NCBI GenBank assembly: GCA_011390955.1
Contig: JAABRM010000025.1
Span: 33,498 to 97,497, forward strand
Direction of reading: 5' to 3'
Source of the DNA: Oscillatoriales cyanobacterium
GTDB taxonomy: Bacteria; Cyanobacteriota; Cyanobacteriia; Cyanobacteriales; Laspinemataceae
DNA: 64,000 nucleotides
Every line of letters begins with the position of its first letter. Position 1 is the first letter of the stretch. Positions 17,774-27,583 of this stretch are shown here, piece by piece. The position numbers were made by a program, and so were the translations under genes. The notes under the pieces are model-generated. The model did not search any database and had not been told where the DNA came from. It saw only the letters and a program-made list of their open reading frames with translations.

Positions 17774-19474
17774 ATGGCGCGGATTAATTTACTCGATACT
17801 CGGACTACGAACTTTGGGGAAATCATCGGTAATGGCAAAATTTATCAAGTGCCCCTTTTTCAGCGGGATTATTCTTGGACAGAGGAAAATTGGGAAGACC
17901 TCTGGCAAGATATTATGGCACTTTATACTAACCAGGAGTTTAGTCATTATATGGGAGCAATTGTGTTACAAAGATCCCCGACTTCCGATCGAGAGTTTAC
18001 GATTATTGATGGACAACAACGATTAGCCACTCTTAGTCTGATTGCCATTGCAGCGATCGCCAAAATTCAAGCCCTAATCGATCGCGAACAAGACCCAGAA
18101 GCTAACCGCGATCGCCAAGAAATCCTCAAACGGACTTATCTGGGCGATCGCGACCCGCGTTCCCTCCGCTACTCCAGTAAATTACGGTTAAATCAAAATA
18201 ATAATGACTTCTATCAAAGTAACTTAATTAATCTCCGTAAACCTAGAAATATTCGCGCTTTGGCTAAATCTAATCAACTCATTTGGCAAGCAGTTGAATA
18301 CTTTGGTCGGCAGCTAGAGACGGTTGAAGAAGTGATAAAAACCGGCGAAAAATTAGCCACTTTTCTGACCGACACCATTGCCAAACAACTGCTATTTATT
18401 CAAATTAACGTTGAAGATGATTTAAGCGCTTATACAGTGTTTGAAACCTTAAATGCTAGAGGCATTGAACTCAGTTCAACGGATTTACTAAAAAATTATT
18501 TATTTTCTCTGTTCCAAGGGCCTGATGACTTGGCAGAAGCCCAAAGACAATGGAGACGAATTATCAATACAGTGCAGATGGAAAAATTTCCAGAGTTTCT
18601 GCGTTATTATCTGAGTTTAAAAGAGACGAGGGTGAGACGGGAAAGGCTATTTAAACTCGTCCGGGCATCGGTGAAAAATGCTCAACAAGCCTTTGACTTA
18701 CTTGATGAATTAGAAAATTATAGTAGTCTGTTTATTGCCCTGGAAAATGCTAATGATGAATTCTGGCGAGACACCCCAGGAAATCAACCTTATATTCGCG
18801 AATTAGCGTTATTTAAAGTCAAGCAAGCTTATCCAACTTTATTCGCGGCTTACTCTAAGTTTTCGCCGGATAACTTTACCCGACTGCTGAAACTTGTGGC
18901 GGTGCTTTCCTTTCGCTATACGGTGGTCAGTGGTCTGAATCCTAACGAATTAGAATCCTATTACACCCAAGTGGCGATCGCTATTAACCAGGGTCAGATA
19001 TCCACCCCTAAACAAGTCTTTGAACGGCTACGTCCGATTTATGTTTCTGATGAGAAGTTTAAACAAGATTTTGCTTTGCTGTCAATTTCGACCAAAGGAC
19101 AAAAGAAAAAACTGGTGCGATATATTCTGGGGAAACTGGAGATGGATGCGGCGAACCGAACCGATATTAATGAAGATAGTTTTTCCATCGAGCATATTTT
19201 ACCGGAATCACCCAACAATGCTTGGAGAAAACATTTCCCCGATAGTCAGATAGAAGAGATGGTTTATCGCCTCGGTAATTTAACGCCATTGGAGCCAAAT
19301 TTTAATCGGGAAATAGGCAAGGAGGTTTATGCACTTAAGCAGAACAAGTATCAGGAAAGTGTTTATGCTTTAACTAAGAATATTCTGGCAGAAGCATGGA
19401 CAATAGATACTATAGTTCAACGTCAAAATGATTTAGCAAAGCGTGCAGTGCATATTTGGCGATCGGACTTTTAA
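17774..19474 (+). CDS. DUF262/DUF1524 protein (GmrSD-like)
   Basis: A 566-residue protein with an N-terminal DUF262 ParB-like NTPase domain (YQVPLFQRDYSWTEENW, then FTIIDGQQRLATLSL near 76-90, the DGQQR nucleotide motif) and a C-terminal DUF1524 HNH-type nuclease domain (SIEHILPESPNNAWRKHF near 472, and YRLGNLTPLEPNFN). This is the single-chain form of GmrS+GmrD-like type IV restriction enzymes that attack modified DNA. It is followed by an ATPase/TOPRIM-like pair on the other strand, making a small defence-like island. Modified-DNA specificity here is inference. Confidence 0.88.
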   Translation: MARINLLDTRTTNFGEIIGNGKIYQVPLFQRDYSWTEENWEDLWQDIMALYTNQEFSHYMGAIVLQRSPTSDREFTIIDGQQRLATLSLIAIAAIAKIQALIDREQDPEANRDRQEILKRTYLGDRDPRSLRYSSKLRLNQNNNDFYQSNLINLRKPRNIRALAKSNQLIWQAVEYFGRQLETVEEVIKTGEKLATFLTDTIAKQLLFIQINVEDDLSAYTVFETLNARGIELSSTDLLKNYLFSLFQGPDDLAEAQRQWRRIINTVQMEKFPEFLRYYLSLKETRVRRERLFKLVRASVKNAQQAFDLLDELENYSSLFIALENANDEFWRDTPGNQPYIRELALFKVKQAYPTLFAAYSKFSPDNFTRLLKLVAVLSFRYTVVSGLNPNELESYYTQVAIAINQGQISTPKQVFERLRPIYVSDEKFKQDFALLSISTKGQKKKLVRYILGKLEMDAANRTDINEDSFSIEHILPESPNNAWRKHFPDSQIEEMVYRLGNLTPLEPNFNREIGKEVYALKQNKYQESVYALTKNILAEAWTIDTIVQRQNDLAKRAVHIWRSDF

Positions 19475-19502
19475 GATTAGGACTTACTCATAAACGCTAT
19501 CC

Positions 19503-19532
19503 GTAGGGTGTGTTAGCGAAGCGTAACGCACC
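19503..19532. repeat. GTAGGGTG...AACGCACC palindromic repeat
   Basis: A 30-bp imperfect palindrome reading GTAGGGTGTGTTAGCG and then AAGCGTAACGCACC. Relatives lie near 8997-9024 and 54753-54793. Confidence 0.7.
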
Positions 19533-19581
19533 ATAACCCCATATATAGAATCGCTGCGTAAGTCTTAGAATATCAAGATTG

Positions 19582-20313
19582 CTAACCACAAAAATCCCGC
19601 AGATAGTTGTAAAATTCTCTAAAAATAGGACATTTTTGCTGAATCACTTCTGGGTTGAGCATCTTTAACAGTTCAGGAGTATGATTTTTTTTGGAGAAAG
19701 GGGGTTGTTTGACATTACTATCATCGATTCTCGTGGTTGATAAAATCAACAAATCTGATAATTTTTCTTCACAACTATCTCGCTGCGGGTCATAAGTGCT
19801 GAATGATTCAGGAGCGTCAAAAGGAAGGTGGCATTGTTGACTTAACCACCAACGCATCTGTTCATGTCTGCGGCGAAAATCTGTATATTTGGCAATTGAA
19901 TTGTCCCAATCGGCAATAATCCAAGCTTCTAATTCGGGAGCAGCAAAAGCTACAAATTTAGGAATTGTTGCACAATTTGGGATGAGATTAATCGCCGCTA
20001 AAAACTTTTGTTTTTGCGCTTGATAATTCCGACAATCTAAGTCATCAATAACGAGAATAAGCTGACAATTCTCTGGCTCATTCCTGAGCGAGATCGCTAG
20101 TTCTCGGTTGATTTGTGCAATTAAACTATCCCCAGTTCTGCCATAACCACTGGTAGAACCTCGATTTGGTTGATTGGCTTTTGGCCCCGGTTTTTGCCTA
20201 GCGGGAGTTTTCCGTTTAAATACACATTGAGGAAAACATTTTTCTAAAAATGGGATTAAACCGGCGACTTCCGCTTCTCCTCCTCCTGCAAATACCCAAA
20301 CTACCACGGCCAT
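19582..20313 (-). CDS. TOPRIM-like (DUF4276/RloB-type) partner of ABC ATPase
   Basis: A protein of about 243 residues. It opens with a hydrophobic strand and acidic turn (VVWVFAGGGEAEV), then LILVIDDLDCRN and later FVAFAAPELEAWIIADW. This E...DxD...E pattern is what TOPRIM-type nuclease partners of OLD-like ATPases show. Its 5' end overlaps the ATPase gene. The ATG at 20313 directly abuts GGAGG; a GTG at 20307 has better spacing from that Shine-Dalgarno, and the frame opens at 20361. I could not decide the exact start. Effector nuclease of a two-gene defence module is the likely role. Confidence 0.65.
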   Translation of the reverse strand: MAVVVWVFAGGGEAEVAGLIPFLEKCFPQCVFKRKTPARQKPGPKANQPNRGSTSGYGRTGDSLIAQINRELAISLRNEPENCQLILVIDDLDCRNYQAQKQKFLAAINLIPNCATIPKFVAFAAPELEAWIIADWDNSIAKYTDFRRRHEQMRWWLSQQCHLPFDAPESFSTYDPQRDSCEEKLSDLLILSTTRIDDSNVKQPPFSKKNHTPELLKMLNPEVIQQKCPIFREFYNYLRDFCG

Positions 20314-21590
20314 CCTCCAATACTCGGATCCCCAATTCGATACAAATCCCCCAATTCCCATCCTTCTGCCAGTTTTGCTTCAAGATGTTCTGGTGATAAA
20401 TTTTCTGTGGAAAAATGGATTTTATCTGAAGAAGAAAAACACAATACATTTTCTAAACAATCGGTAAAGTTATCCAATAAATCTGGACTATGAGTGGCAA
20501 TGATGATTTGGGTGTTTCTAGAAGCTTTTTTAATCCACCCTGCCAAAATTCGCATCCAAGCAACGTGCAAGCCTAATTCCGGTTCATCAATGACTAATAA
20601 TGAGGGTAATTTAGGAGAATGTAAAATCACTGCCCAACATAACATTCTGACTGTGCCATCGGACATTTCTCTTAAATAAAATGGTTCTTTAATTCCTTCA
20701 AAATGCCATTCAATCGTTATCCCATATTGACCCGATCGCATTGGTCTAATCCGACGAGTTTTGGGCAGGATAGCTTTCATGGCTTCATTAATACTATCCT
20801 CAAAGTCAATATTTTGTTGAATTAAATTCTCAAAAACCAACGGTAAATTCTCACCGGATGAAGATAAATGAATATCCGACGAGCCGATTTTCGGTTCTGA
20901 AGTTCTGATTTGATGTAAATCCATATTATTGGCATTATAAAATTGCCAATCAGCCACAGATTCTAAGAGTTCTCGTCTCACCTCATAAACTGTTGTATTT
21001 TTCGGAGTAAATGAAGTATTTTCTAATAAACTGGGAATGATATTTACTCCTAAAGTATTAATCGGAATATTTGCTAATCTTTCAAACCTCGTTGTACGTT
21101 GCTCTTCGTCATAAATACTAATTAAACCTTTGCCAATTTCTTCTCCGTGAAATTTATAATAGAAAAAAGGTGGTTCTAGCCCCCGATCGCAAGATAAATT
21201 TTCTTCGGCTAGATTAGCTCTTGATTTGATTAATGATTGGTCAACCCAGAGTTTCAAAGAAAGATTAACCGTGTCATTTTCACGGCGATCTAGTTTAGCA
21301 AAACTATCTAGATTAGAAAAACTATAGTTAAAGAATATATACGCGGGACTCGCCACCGTATTATCTAAAATCCGATTTCCACCTAAGATAGAAATTGCAT
21401 CTTCAAAGCTACTAACTCCCCTGACTGGATCCCAAATTGGAGTGAGGCAATTTTTCAGGAATTGTATATAATTAATTAAATTGCTTTTTCCCGAACCATT
21501 AGAACCAATAAAAATATTCAGCTTGTTGAGTTTAATTTCCCCGACTAAATTTTTATAATTTTGAGTTTTAATGGAATTCAGAATTGCCAT
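20301..21590 (-). CDS. OLD/ABC-type AAA_21 ATPase
   Basis: A 429-residue ATPase. Walker A GSNGSGKSN is at about 29-37, an ABC-signature-like MSDGTVRMLCWA near 307, Walker B LLVIDEPELGLH near 330, and the H-loop IIATHSPDLL. The long helical insert of SMC/Rad50-type proteins is replaced by about 200 residues of mixed structure, as in AAA_21 defence ATPases. The stop overlaps the next gene, which is TOPRIM-like, giving the PARIS/AbiL-like gene order of ATPase then nuclease. I cannot assign it to a named subtype from sequence alone. Confidence 0.85.
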   Translation of the reverse strand: MAILNSIKTQNYKNLVGEIKLNKLNIFIGSNGSGKSNLINYIQFLKNCLTPIWDPVRGVSSFEDAISILGGNRILDNTVASPAYIFFNYSFSNLDSFAKLDRRENDTVNLSLKLWVDQSLIKSRANLAEENLSCDRGLEPPFFYYKFHGEEIGKGLISIYDEEQRTTRFERLANIPINTLGVNIIPSLLENTSFTPKNTTVYEVRRELLESVADWQFYNANNMDLHQIRTSEPKIGSSDIHLSSSGENLPLVFENLIQQNIDFEDSINEAMKAILPKTRRIRPMRSGQYGITIEWHFEGIKEPFYLREMSDGTVRMLCWAVILHSPKLPSLLVIDEPELGLHVAWMRILAGWIKKASRNTQIIIATHSPDLLDNFTDCLENVLCFSSSDKIHFSTENLSPEHLEAKLAEGWELGDLYRIGDPSIGGWPW

Positions 21591-21600
21591 AATTTATTTA

Positions 21601-21926
21601 AATTTTATAATCTAAGATATATCCAATTATTGCCTAGATAAGTATAAGTATAGCGTTTATTGTCCCTTCGGAAGTACAGAGGTTTTCTGGATTCTAGCGG
21701 GCGCGGGAATGACAGGTTTTTTTGTAGTTCATAAATATGACAATTGAAATATATCATCATCCCCCGTCGCTCAGGCAGAAATGTAACATCTTTTAATAAT
21801 AACCTGCTATATTTCCGGGTTTGAATAGAAAAAACGATCGCCTCTGCTCCCGAAGAAAACAAAAGCGATCGCTTTTCAATTTTTTCCTAATTTTCTGGCA
21901 CAAAAGTTACAGAGAAAATCCCCTAA
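21601..21926. other. Intergenic region with a GCGGGAATGACAG fragment
   Basis: No real gene is seen. An open frame on the reverse strand (21605-21862) crosses a degenerate copy of the GGATTCCCGC...GCGGGAATGACAG repeat (about 21690-21720; better copies at 26975-27002 and 27449-27474) and two HIP1-like sites, so I treat it as non-coding. Confidence 0.5.
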
Positions 21927-24050
21927 TTAAGGAGCTAAACGCCACATTTTGATCGTGTCATCAAAACCGCCGCTAATCATGGTTGTTCCGTCCGCAGAAA
22001 AACCGATTTCTACGGAATCTGTATGACCTTTAAGAGTGCCTTTTTGACAACCATTGCGTGTACTCCACAGTTTAATAGTGCCATTTAAGTCCCCACTGGC
22101 TAAGGTGCGACCATCGGGACTAAAGGCAACTGAATAAACTTGCTTGGAGTGACCGTGTAGAGTCCGCCGAAGTGTGCCGGTTTCCAAGTTCCAGAGTTTG
22201 ACCGTGCGATCCCAACTGCCACTAGCGAGGGTTTTGCCATCAGGGGCGATCGCAATTGACCAAACTGAATCCGTATGACCGGACAAAGTGCGAAATGCCT
22301 TACCCGTGTTGACATTCCAGAGTTTCACCGTGCCATCGGTACTGCCACTGGCGAGGGTTTGACCATCGGGACTAAACTTAACGGATTGCACTTCTTGGGT
22401 ATGACCGACTAAAGTTTGCTGGAGGTATCCCTGAGAAGAGTCTGAGGAATATTTCTGAGAATATTGCCCAGAATATTGCCCAGAATATTGCCCAGAATAT
22501 TGCCCAGAGTTGCGATGAGTATATCCTTTGGCATACTCGTTACTATAACCCTTGAAATATTCGGGATATAGCTCAGATTTGTTCCGATTAATATTCCACA
22601 ATTTAATCGTTTTATCAAAGCTGCCACTGGCGACTAAAGAGTTATCCGGGCTAAAAGCTACAGAAAAGATTCCGGCATCATGGCCTTTGAGGGTGTTCAA
22701 CAATTCCCCTGTCCGCAAATCCCAAATTTTTACGGTCCGATCGGCACTGCCACTGGCCAACAATTTGCCATCAGAACTAATCGCCACTGACCAAACGGCA
22801 CCCGTATGCCCTGCTAAAGTTTGGATGGGAATTCGGGCATTATCGATGCTGACGTGCCACAGTTGAATGGTGCCATCCCAACTGCCACTGGCGATGGTTT
22901 TGCCATTGGGGCTGACCGCTACAGACCAGACCGGACCGGAGGTAGTGGCCAAAGTCCGCATCGGTGGCAGATTGTCAGAAGAGTAATCAGGCTTGACGCT
23001 GTGATGTTTTGGCGGTTGATTGTGGTATTCGAGAACCGAATATGGGACTGGTTCAGTTGTGATGGTGGTTCGTGGCACTGGTGAAGGTAAACGAGTTGTC
23101 ACCAGGAGAGATAACAGGGCGACGGTTGCCCCACCGATCGCCGTGACTAAGCGAGTATTTTGAGTGACGGGTAACGAGGGCAGGGAGACTTTTTTCAGGT
23201 CTTTGAGGATTGTCTCGGCCCGATTGTAGCGCAGTTTCCAATCCCGTTGAACCATTTTGTCCAGGATTTGCCCAAGTTGAAGACTGACGGGGGTTTTCAA
23301 ATAATCCCGCCAAACCCAGGTTTCTGATTTCGGATCGAAGAGGTCAAAGGCTGAAAGTCCGGTGAGCAGATGCAAGCAAATTAGCCCTAGGCTATAAAAG
23401 TCGCTGGCAATCACCGCTTTGCCTTTGGTTTGTTCCGGGGCCGCATATTCGGCAGATCCGGTGACTGTTCCCGGTTGAATTTGGCGAAAACGGTTATAAG
23501 TTTCCGCTGTACCAAAATCAACTAAGATGAGTTGATTGGTTTGGTGGCTGCGAATGATATTTTCTGGTTTGATATCCCGGTGAATCAGATTGAAGCTATG
23601 GACAAAATCGATCGCTGGGAGCAAATCATAAAGTAGTTTGCGAATTTGCGCTTCGTTAAATGTGCCTGCTTCGGTTAATTCTTGCTCCAGATTTTGTCCT
23701 TCAATATATTCTTGGATGATATATTGACTGCCCTCTTGCTCAAATGAGGCGAGTAATGAGGGGATTTGCGGATGTTTGCCGATTTCTGCAAGCTGTTCGG
23801 CGTAGATTTGAAATGCCCCAGTCTTGTTCGGTTTGGCATCAGAGTCAATGAATTGCTTGATGACGCAAGGGGGATGGGACGGTTGATCTTCGTCTACGGC
23901 TAAAAAAGTGTTGCCCGATGTCCCTTTGCTGAGTGGCGCGATCGCCCGGTAGCGGTTTTTTAACAGCAATTTCGCCCCGCAACTGCTACATAACTCAGCG
24001 TGGTCAGAATTTGCAGGATTCTGGCAATCAGGATTAATACAGTATGTCAT
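21927..24050 (-). CDS. Ser/Thr protein kinase with zinc ribbon and WD40 propeller
   Basis: A 707-residue kinase. An N-terminal zinc ribbon (CINPDCQNP...LCSSCGAKLL, 4-26) is typical of cyanobacterial SpkA/SpkC-like kinases. The kinase domain has a G-loop LSKGTSGNTFL, lysine CVIKQF, HRD loop LIHRDIKPENII, DFG LVDFGTAE and APE AAPEQTKG, so it looks active. One membrane helix (LVTAIGGATVALLSLLVTT) leads to seven WD40 blades (SPDGKTLASGSWDRTVKLW type). A 12-bp tandem repeat adds SGQYSGQY-type residues between blades 3 and 4. The ATG at 24050 is chosen because it begins just before the ribbon; the frame opens earlier at 24149. Confidence 0.9.
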   Translation of the reverse strand: MTYCINPDCQNPANSDHAELCSSCGAKLLLKNRYRAIAPLSKGTSGNTFLAVDEDQPSHPPCVIKQFIDSDAKPNKTGAFQIYAEQLAEIGKHPQIPSLLASFEQEGSQYIIQEYIEGQNLEQELTEAGTFNEAQIRKLLYDLLPAIDFVHSFNLIHRDIKPENIIRSHQTNQLILVDFGTAETYNRFRQIQPGTVTGSAEYAAPEQTKGKAVIASDFYSLGLICLHLLTGLSAFDLFDPKSETWVWRDYLKTPVSLQLGQILDKMVQRDWKLRYNRAETILKDLKKVSLPSLPVTQNTRLVTAIGGATVALLSLLVTTRLPSPVPRTTITTEPVPYSVLEYHNQPPKHHSVKPDYSSDNLPPMRTLATTSGPVWSVAVSPNGKTIASGSWDGTIQLWHVSIDNARIPIQTLAGHTGAVWSVAISSDGKLLASGSADRTVKIWDLRTGELLNTLKGHDAGIFSVAFSPDNSLVASGSFDKTIKLWNINRNKSELYPEYFKGYSNEYAKGYTHRNSGQYSGQYSGQYSGQYSQKYSSDSSQGYLQQTLVGHTQEVQSVKFSPDGQTLASGSTDGTVKLWNVNTGKAFRTLSGHTDSVWSIAIAPDGKTLASGSWDRTVKLWNLETGTLRRTLHGHSKQVYSVAFSPDGRTLASGDLNGTIKLWSTRNGCQKGTLKGHTDSVEIGFSADGTTMISGGFDDTIKMWRLAP
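22450..22509 (-). repeat. In-frame 12-bp minisatellite in WD40 kinase
   Basis: Four or more near-perfect copies of CCAGAATATTGC (forward strand) encode SGQY repeats in a loop of the beta-propeller, with degenerate copies at each side. Confidence 0.9.
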
Positions 24051-25171
24051 AATAGCTTTTCCCTGCTTTAGATATTGTCTATGATAAGTCTTCTGGCAAA
24101 GAAGACCCACTGTCCGGCGCCCGAAGTCCACCTCACTGCATGACTTCACCGAAACAGATTCGTCCCCTTTGAGTATAGACCGTTGAGCCTAAACCCGGTG
24201 GTTTCCGAAAACCAGAGGGTTTTGGTAGTGGTTGATATTTTATTTTTGCCCCTAATCGAGAAAATCAGCGATCGCTCCCAGTCGGAATGTCGCAAAATAC
24301 CCTGGCAATGGTTCCTTGGTTCCTTGGTTCCTGTGATTTTGGCTGGCTGGTAGTCGATCCCGTTGACCCTGACACTTTTTAATCTTACTGCTGAAATCTT
24401 ACTGCGGATCGGATTTTAGGCGATCGCACGGGAATATATCCCCCTGAAATCAGTTCAATGGCTGTTGTTTCCTAATTATCAACTACAGTCATTGCTCAAA
24501 TGATTCATAATTTTTTACTTTTCTTAACAATTCTTGAAAAGTCTGGGATGTCGCGGGAAAACTTACATCGCCGCAAGTCTGGGGCGATCGAGTTAGATTA
24601 GCCGCAGCCAGAGACAAGAACCGAAAAATCGCTGATATCCGCGCTACCCAAGCTACCCAAGCTACCCAATAGCCGACCGAAATCCTCCCAAATATCGTTG
24701 ATTAATTTCTTCGATCCACAAAAATTAGTTATTTGTTTCGTTTTATCCTCTTGCATTATTGAGAAAATATGCTATTATTTTACCATAAATTATCCCCCAA
24801 ATTACCGGGATAAATTTAAATATTTTTTCTCTAGCATCCCTAATAATTACCATCACTTATATTATGTTATTTTGCCTAACTTTATCAATGAATAGTGAAT
24901 AGTTAAAAGTGAATATTTAAAAACAACCAACCAACAACAACCAACAACCAACCAACAACAACCAACAACCAACAACAACCAACAACCAACAACCAACAAC
25001 CAACAACCAACAACAACCAACAACCAACAACCAACAAATAACAAATAACAAATAACAAATATAATAGTGCCAATATGCCGGAAAGAATCAGCCGATCTGG
25101 GAAAAGCTTTCGCAACCTTGCTAAAGTTAAAGAAAAGATAGAAACAAAACGATCCAAACAAGGGGTGAACG
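24051..25171. other. 1.1-kb intergenic region with heptamer array
   Basis: No supportable gene. It holds a GGTTCCTT triplet repeat near 24310, a CCCAAGCTA triple repeat near 24645-24668, and a long AACCAAC/AACAACC array (24918-25062) that ends about 110 bp before the response regulator gene. Open frames over the array are low-complexity. Confidence 0.6.
24918..25062. repeat. AACCAAC/AACAACC heptamer array
   Basis: About twenty A/C-rich units of 7 bp, with some 10-bp variants, in the spacer before the response regulator gene. Confidence 0.85.
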
Positions 25172-25858
25172 ATGGCACAAAAGTTGTTGCTGGTGGATGA
25201 TGAACCAGGTTTACGGGAAGCCGTACAAGCCTATTTGGAAGATAGTGGCTTTGAGGTGAATGTTGCGCCGAATGCGAAACAGGGCTGGGAACTGCTGCAA
25301 ACTACCCTACCTGACTTGGTAATTACAGATATTATGATGCCCCAGGTGGATGGTTATCAGTTTTTGAAACAGATGCGAGAGGATCCTCGGTTTAAGGCGC
25401 TGCCGGTGGTGTTTTTGACAGCTAGGGGGATGACAAGCGATCGCATCTTGGGGTATCAAGCGGGTTGTGATGTCTATATTTCCAAACCCTTTGACCCGGA
25501 TGAGTTAGTGGCGATCGTGCAAAATTTGCTGCAACGTCGTGCAGCGCAAAATAGTGAAGAGGGCGATGAAACGGGAATGGCGGATTTAGCCCGTCAAATT
25601 GCGGAAATTAAAGCATTGCTCACGGGAACTACGGGAATTGTCCAGACCCCTCCACCGATTAAAGTCGATTTAACTCCCAGAGAACAAAGTGTTTTGGATT
25701 TGGTCGCCCAAGGGTTAATGAATAAAGAAATTGCCCGCCGTTTAGAAACCAGCGTGCGGAACGTAGAAAAGTATGTCAGTCGCTTATTTAGTAAGACGGG
25801 CACCAACAGTCGAACTGAGTTGGTGCGGTATGCGTTGGAACACGGATTAACGAATTAG
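25172..25858 (+). CDS. NarL-type response regulator (Rre1/Ycf29-like)
   Basis: A 228-residue two-domain regulator. The receiver has DDEPGLREAVQAYLED, the phospho-accepting Asp in VITDIMMPQVDGYQF (near 52), the Thr in VVFLTARGM and the Lys in YISKPFDP. The LuxR/NarL HTH occupies the last 65 residues (LTPREQSVLDLVAQGLMNKEIARRL, VRNVEKYVSRLFSKTG). The EPGLREAVQAYLED start resembles the cyanobacterial and plastid Rre1/Ycf29 stress regulator; this is recall-based. No kinase is adjacent, which is normal for that family. It probably activates stress genes by binding DNA when phosphorylated. Confidence 0.85.
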   Translation: MAQKLLLVDDEPGLREAVQAYLEDSGFEVNVAPNAKQGWELLQTTLPDLVITDIMMPQVDGYQFLKQMREDPRFKALPVVFLTARGMTSDRILGYQAGCDVYISKPFDPDELVAIVQNLLQRRAAQNSEEGDETGMADLARQIAEIKALLTGTTGIVQTPPPIKVDLTPREQSVLDLVAQGLMNKEIARRLETSVRNVEKYVSRLFSKTGTNSRTELVRYALEHGLTN

Positions 25859-25925
25859 CACCTTATTCAACCGTGAAGAACATCAAAGCAAATGGACATG
25901 AACACTCAACCAGTGAACCCCCTCT

Positions 25926-26672
25926 CTAGAGACGCAGGAGCAAGTTATTTCCATGAGTATCGGTGCCGCAGGTGGTCAATAAATGATATTCTGCGGCTAA
26001 CTCTTTCACCTGTTGAGTTTGCGCGGGACTAGGTTGCCAAGGATCGGGATTGCCATAAGCATAATAAGTTTCTACCCCATCAATCCCCAGGTTCGCCCCT
26101 GCCCGAATTAAGTCAACGGGCGATCGCCGATAGCGGACTGGATGCGCTAATACCGCTAATCCTCCCGCTGCTTGAATGGCGGCAATTACCTGGGATGCTT
26201 GATAATCCAGACCTTTGGGGGCTTGTCGTTGCAGATAAGGCGACATACTCGGATGTCCGGGATCAAAAGCATAGCCGAGAATGTGAACTTCAGTGCCCAT
26301 CAGATTGGAAGTAATTTCTACCCCAGTCCATAAATGGGGCTGCGGCGCTGGGTTTGCTTCATCCCGATCGCTTAAATGATTCTGACTTTGATTCTGACTT
26401 TGCCAGCGATCGAGCCATTGCTGTGCCACTTGATAGCCACCAATGCTGTGGTGATCGGTGATTGCCAGTCCTTGCAGTCCAATGTTTACCGCTTGGGTCA
26501 TAATCTCTTCCGGTTTTAACTGACCATCGGAGAAAGTTGAGTGGAGATGGAAGTTGTAAGTTAGTGGGCAACTGTTGCCGTGAATGGTTTGGAAAACTTT
26601 TTTGAGTGCTGACTTATTTTGTGCCGCACTTCGGGTCAAGGTTGACGGTTCCGCAAGAAGATTCAGATTCAT
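25926..26672 (-). CDS. PHP-domain phosphoesterase
   Basis: A 248-residue metal-dependent phosphoesterase of the PHP superfamily. Metal ligands appear in NFHLHSTFSDG (first motif), LAITDHHSIGG (second), GVEITSN, LAVLAHPVRY and finally CGTDTHG. These are the hallmarks of YciV/Trp-like PHP nucleosidases that hydrolyse nucleotide 3',5'-bisphosphates or RNA ends. The ATG at 26672 is preferred over the upstream frame. It is a single gene convergent with the response regulator. Substrate not determined from sequence. Confidence 0.88.
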   Translation of the reverse strand: MNLNLLAEPSTLTRSAAQNKSALKKVFQTIHGNSCPLTYNFHLHSTFSDGQLKPEEIMTQAVNIGLQGLAITDHHSIGGYQVAQQWLDRWQSQNQSQNHLSDRDEANPAPQPHLWTGVEITSNLMGTEVHILGYAFDPGHPSMSPYLQRQAPKGLDYQASQVIAAIQAAGGLAVLAHPVRYRRSPVDLIRAGANLGIDGVETYYAYGNPDPWQPSPAQTQQVKELAAEYHLLTTCGTDTHGNNLLLRL

Positions 26673-26749
26673 AGATCCATTACGAATGGTTGATCTTTTT
26701 CTAGGATATCTAATCTGCATTTATTTAGTTTTATTATTTTTTTATTTTA

Positions 26750-27262
26750 CCGTTAGTTATTAGTTATTGGTTATTAGTTATTGGTTATTAGTTATTGGTT
26801 GATTGTTGATGGTTGTTAGTTGTTTGTTATTAGTTGTTTGTTGGTGGTTATTGGTTAATGGTTATTGGTTTTTAGTTGTTGGGTAGGGATTATGCATGTT
26901 GTTTGTTGGTGGTTATTGGTTGTTAAGTAGGTGGGCAGAAATAAATGCACCAGAGACCAGATCGGGAGAAAAACTGTCATTCCCGCGAATGCGGGAATCC
27001 ACAGTCTATCGGCGGGGAACGAAAAGTGCAATTAATTATGTTCACTTACTTAGTTGTTGGTTGTTAGTTGTTGGTGGGTAGGGATTATGCATGTTGTTAG
27101 TTGTTGGTGGGTAGGGATTATGCATGTTGGTTATTGGTTGTAAATCATCAACAATCAACAAACAACCATCAACAAACAACCATCAGCAAACAACCATCAG
27201 CAAACAACCATCAACAAACAACCATCAACAAACAACCATCAACAAACAACAATCAACAATAT
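26750..27262. repeat. Large composite repeat region
   Basis: TTATTGGTTATTAG (14-bp = two heptamers) and TTGTTGG units run from 26753 to 26900. A GTAGGGATTATGCATGTTG unit is found three times (about 26883, 27078, 27111). A GTCATTCCCGCGAATGCGGG palindrome lies at 26975-27000. Then CAACAAACAACCATC/G units complementary to the left half run from 27150 to 27262. The outer halves can pair. No gene. Confidence 0.85.
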
Positions 27263-27448
27263 TTATTTAATTTTATTATGTGGTGACTAATTATTTTTTA
27301 TTTCCGAGAAAGTTATTGGTGACAGGGCAAATCCGCCGCATCAAGAATCACCAATAACTTGCTTGCCAAATTCGAGTAAAGAGGAGCGATCGCCTATCAT
27401 ATCAAGTCCGATAAATCGGTGACAAAAACAATCCTCTCTGGTTAAGAT

Positions 27449-27474
27449 GGATTCCCGCATACGCGGGAATGACA
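27449..27474. repeat. GGATTCCCGC...GCGGGAATGACAG palindrome
   Basis: GGATTCCCGCATACGCGGGAATGACAG-type palindrome, with a better-matching inverted copy at 26975-27002 and a degenerate one near 21700. Confidence 0.75.
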
Positions 27475-27583
27475 GCGCTTTGCAGATAATCAGAGGATAG
27501 ACGGACTCGATCTCATGGGGTTTCGGCATGGGATTTGGGCGATCGCGTTGCCCGTAAAAATTGCTCATCATACTCACCAAACC

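Noticed and set aside
21605..21862. Reverse-strand frame of 85 codons
   Set aside because: It crosses a degenerate GCGGGAATGACAG repeat and has no family resemblance or ribosome-binding site.
26750..27262. Possible CRISPR array
   Set aside because: Units are adjacent with no unique spacers and lengths are 7 or 14 bp; no cas gene is in the window.
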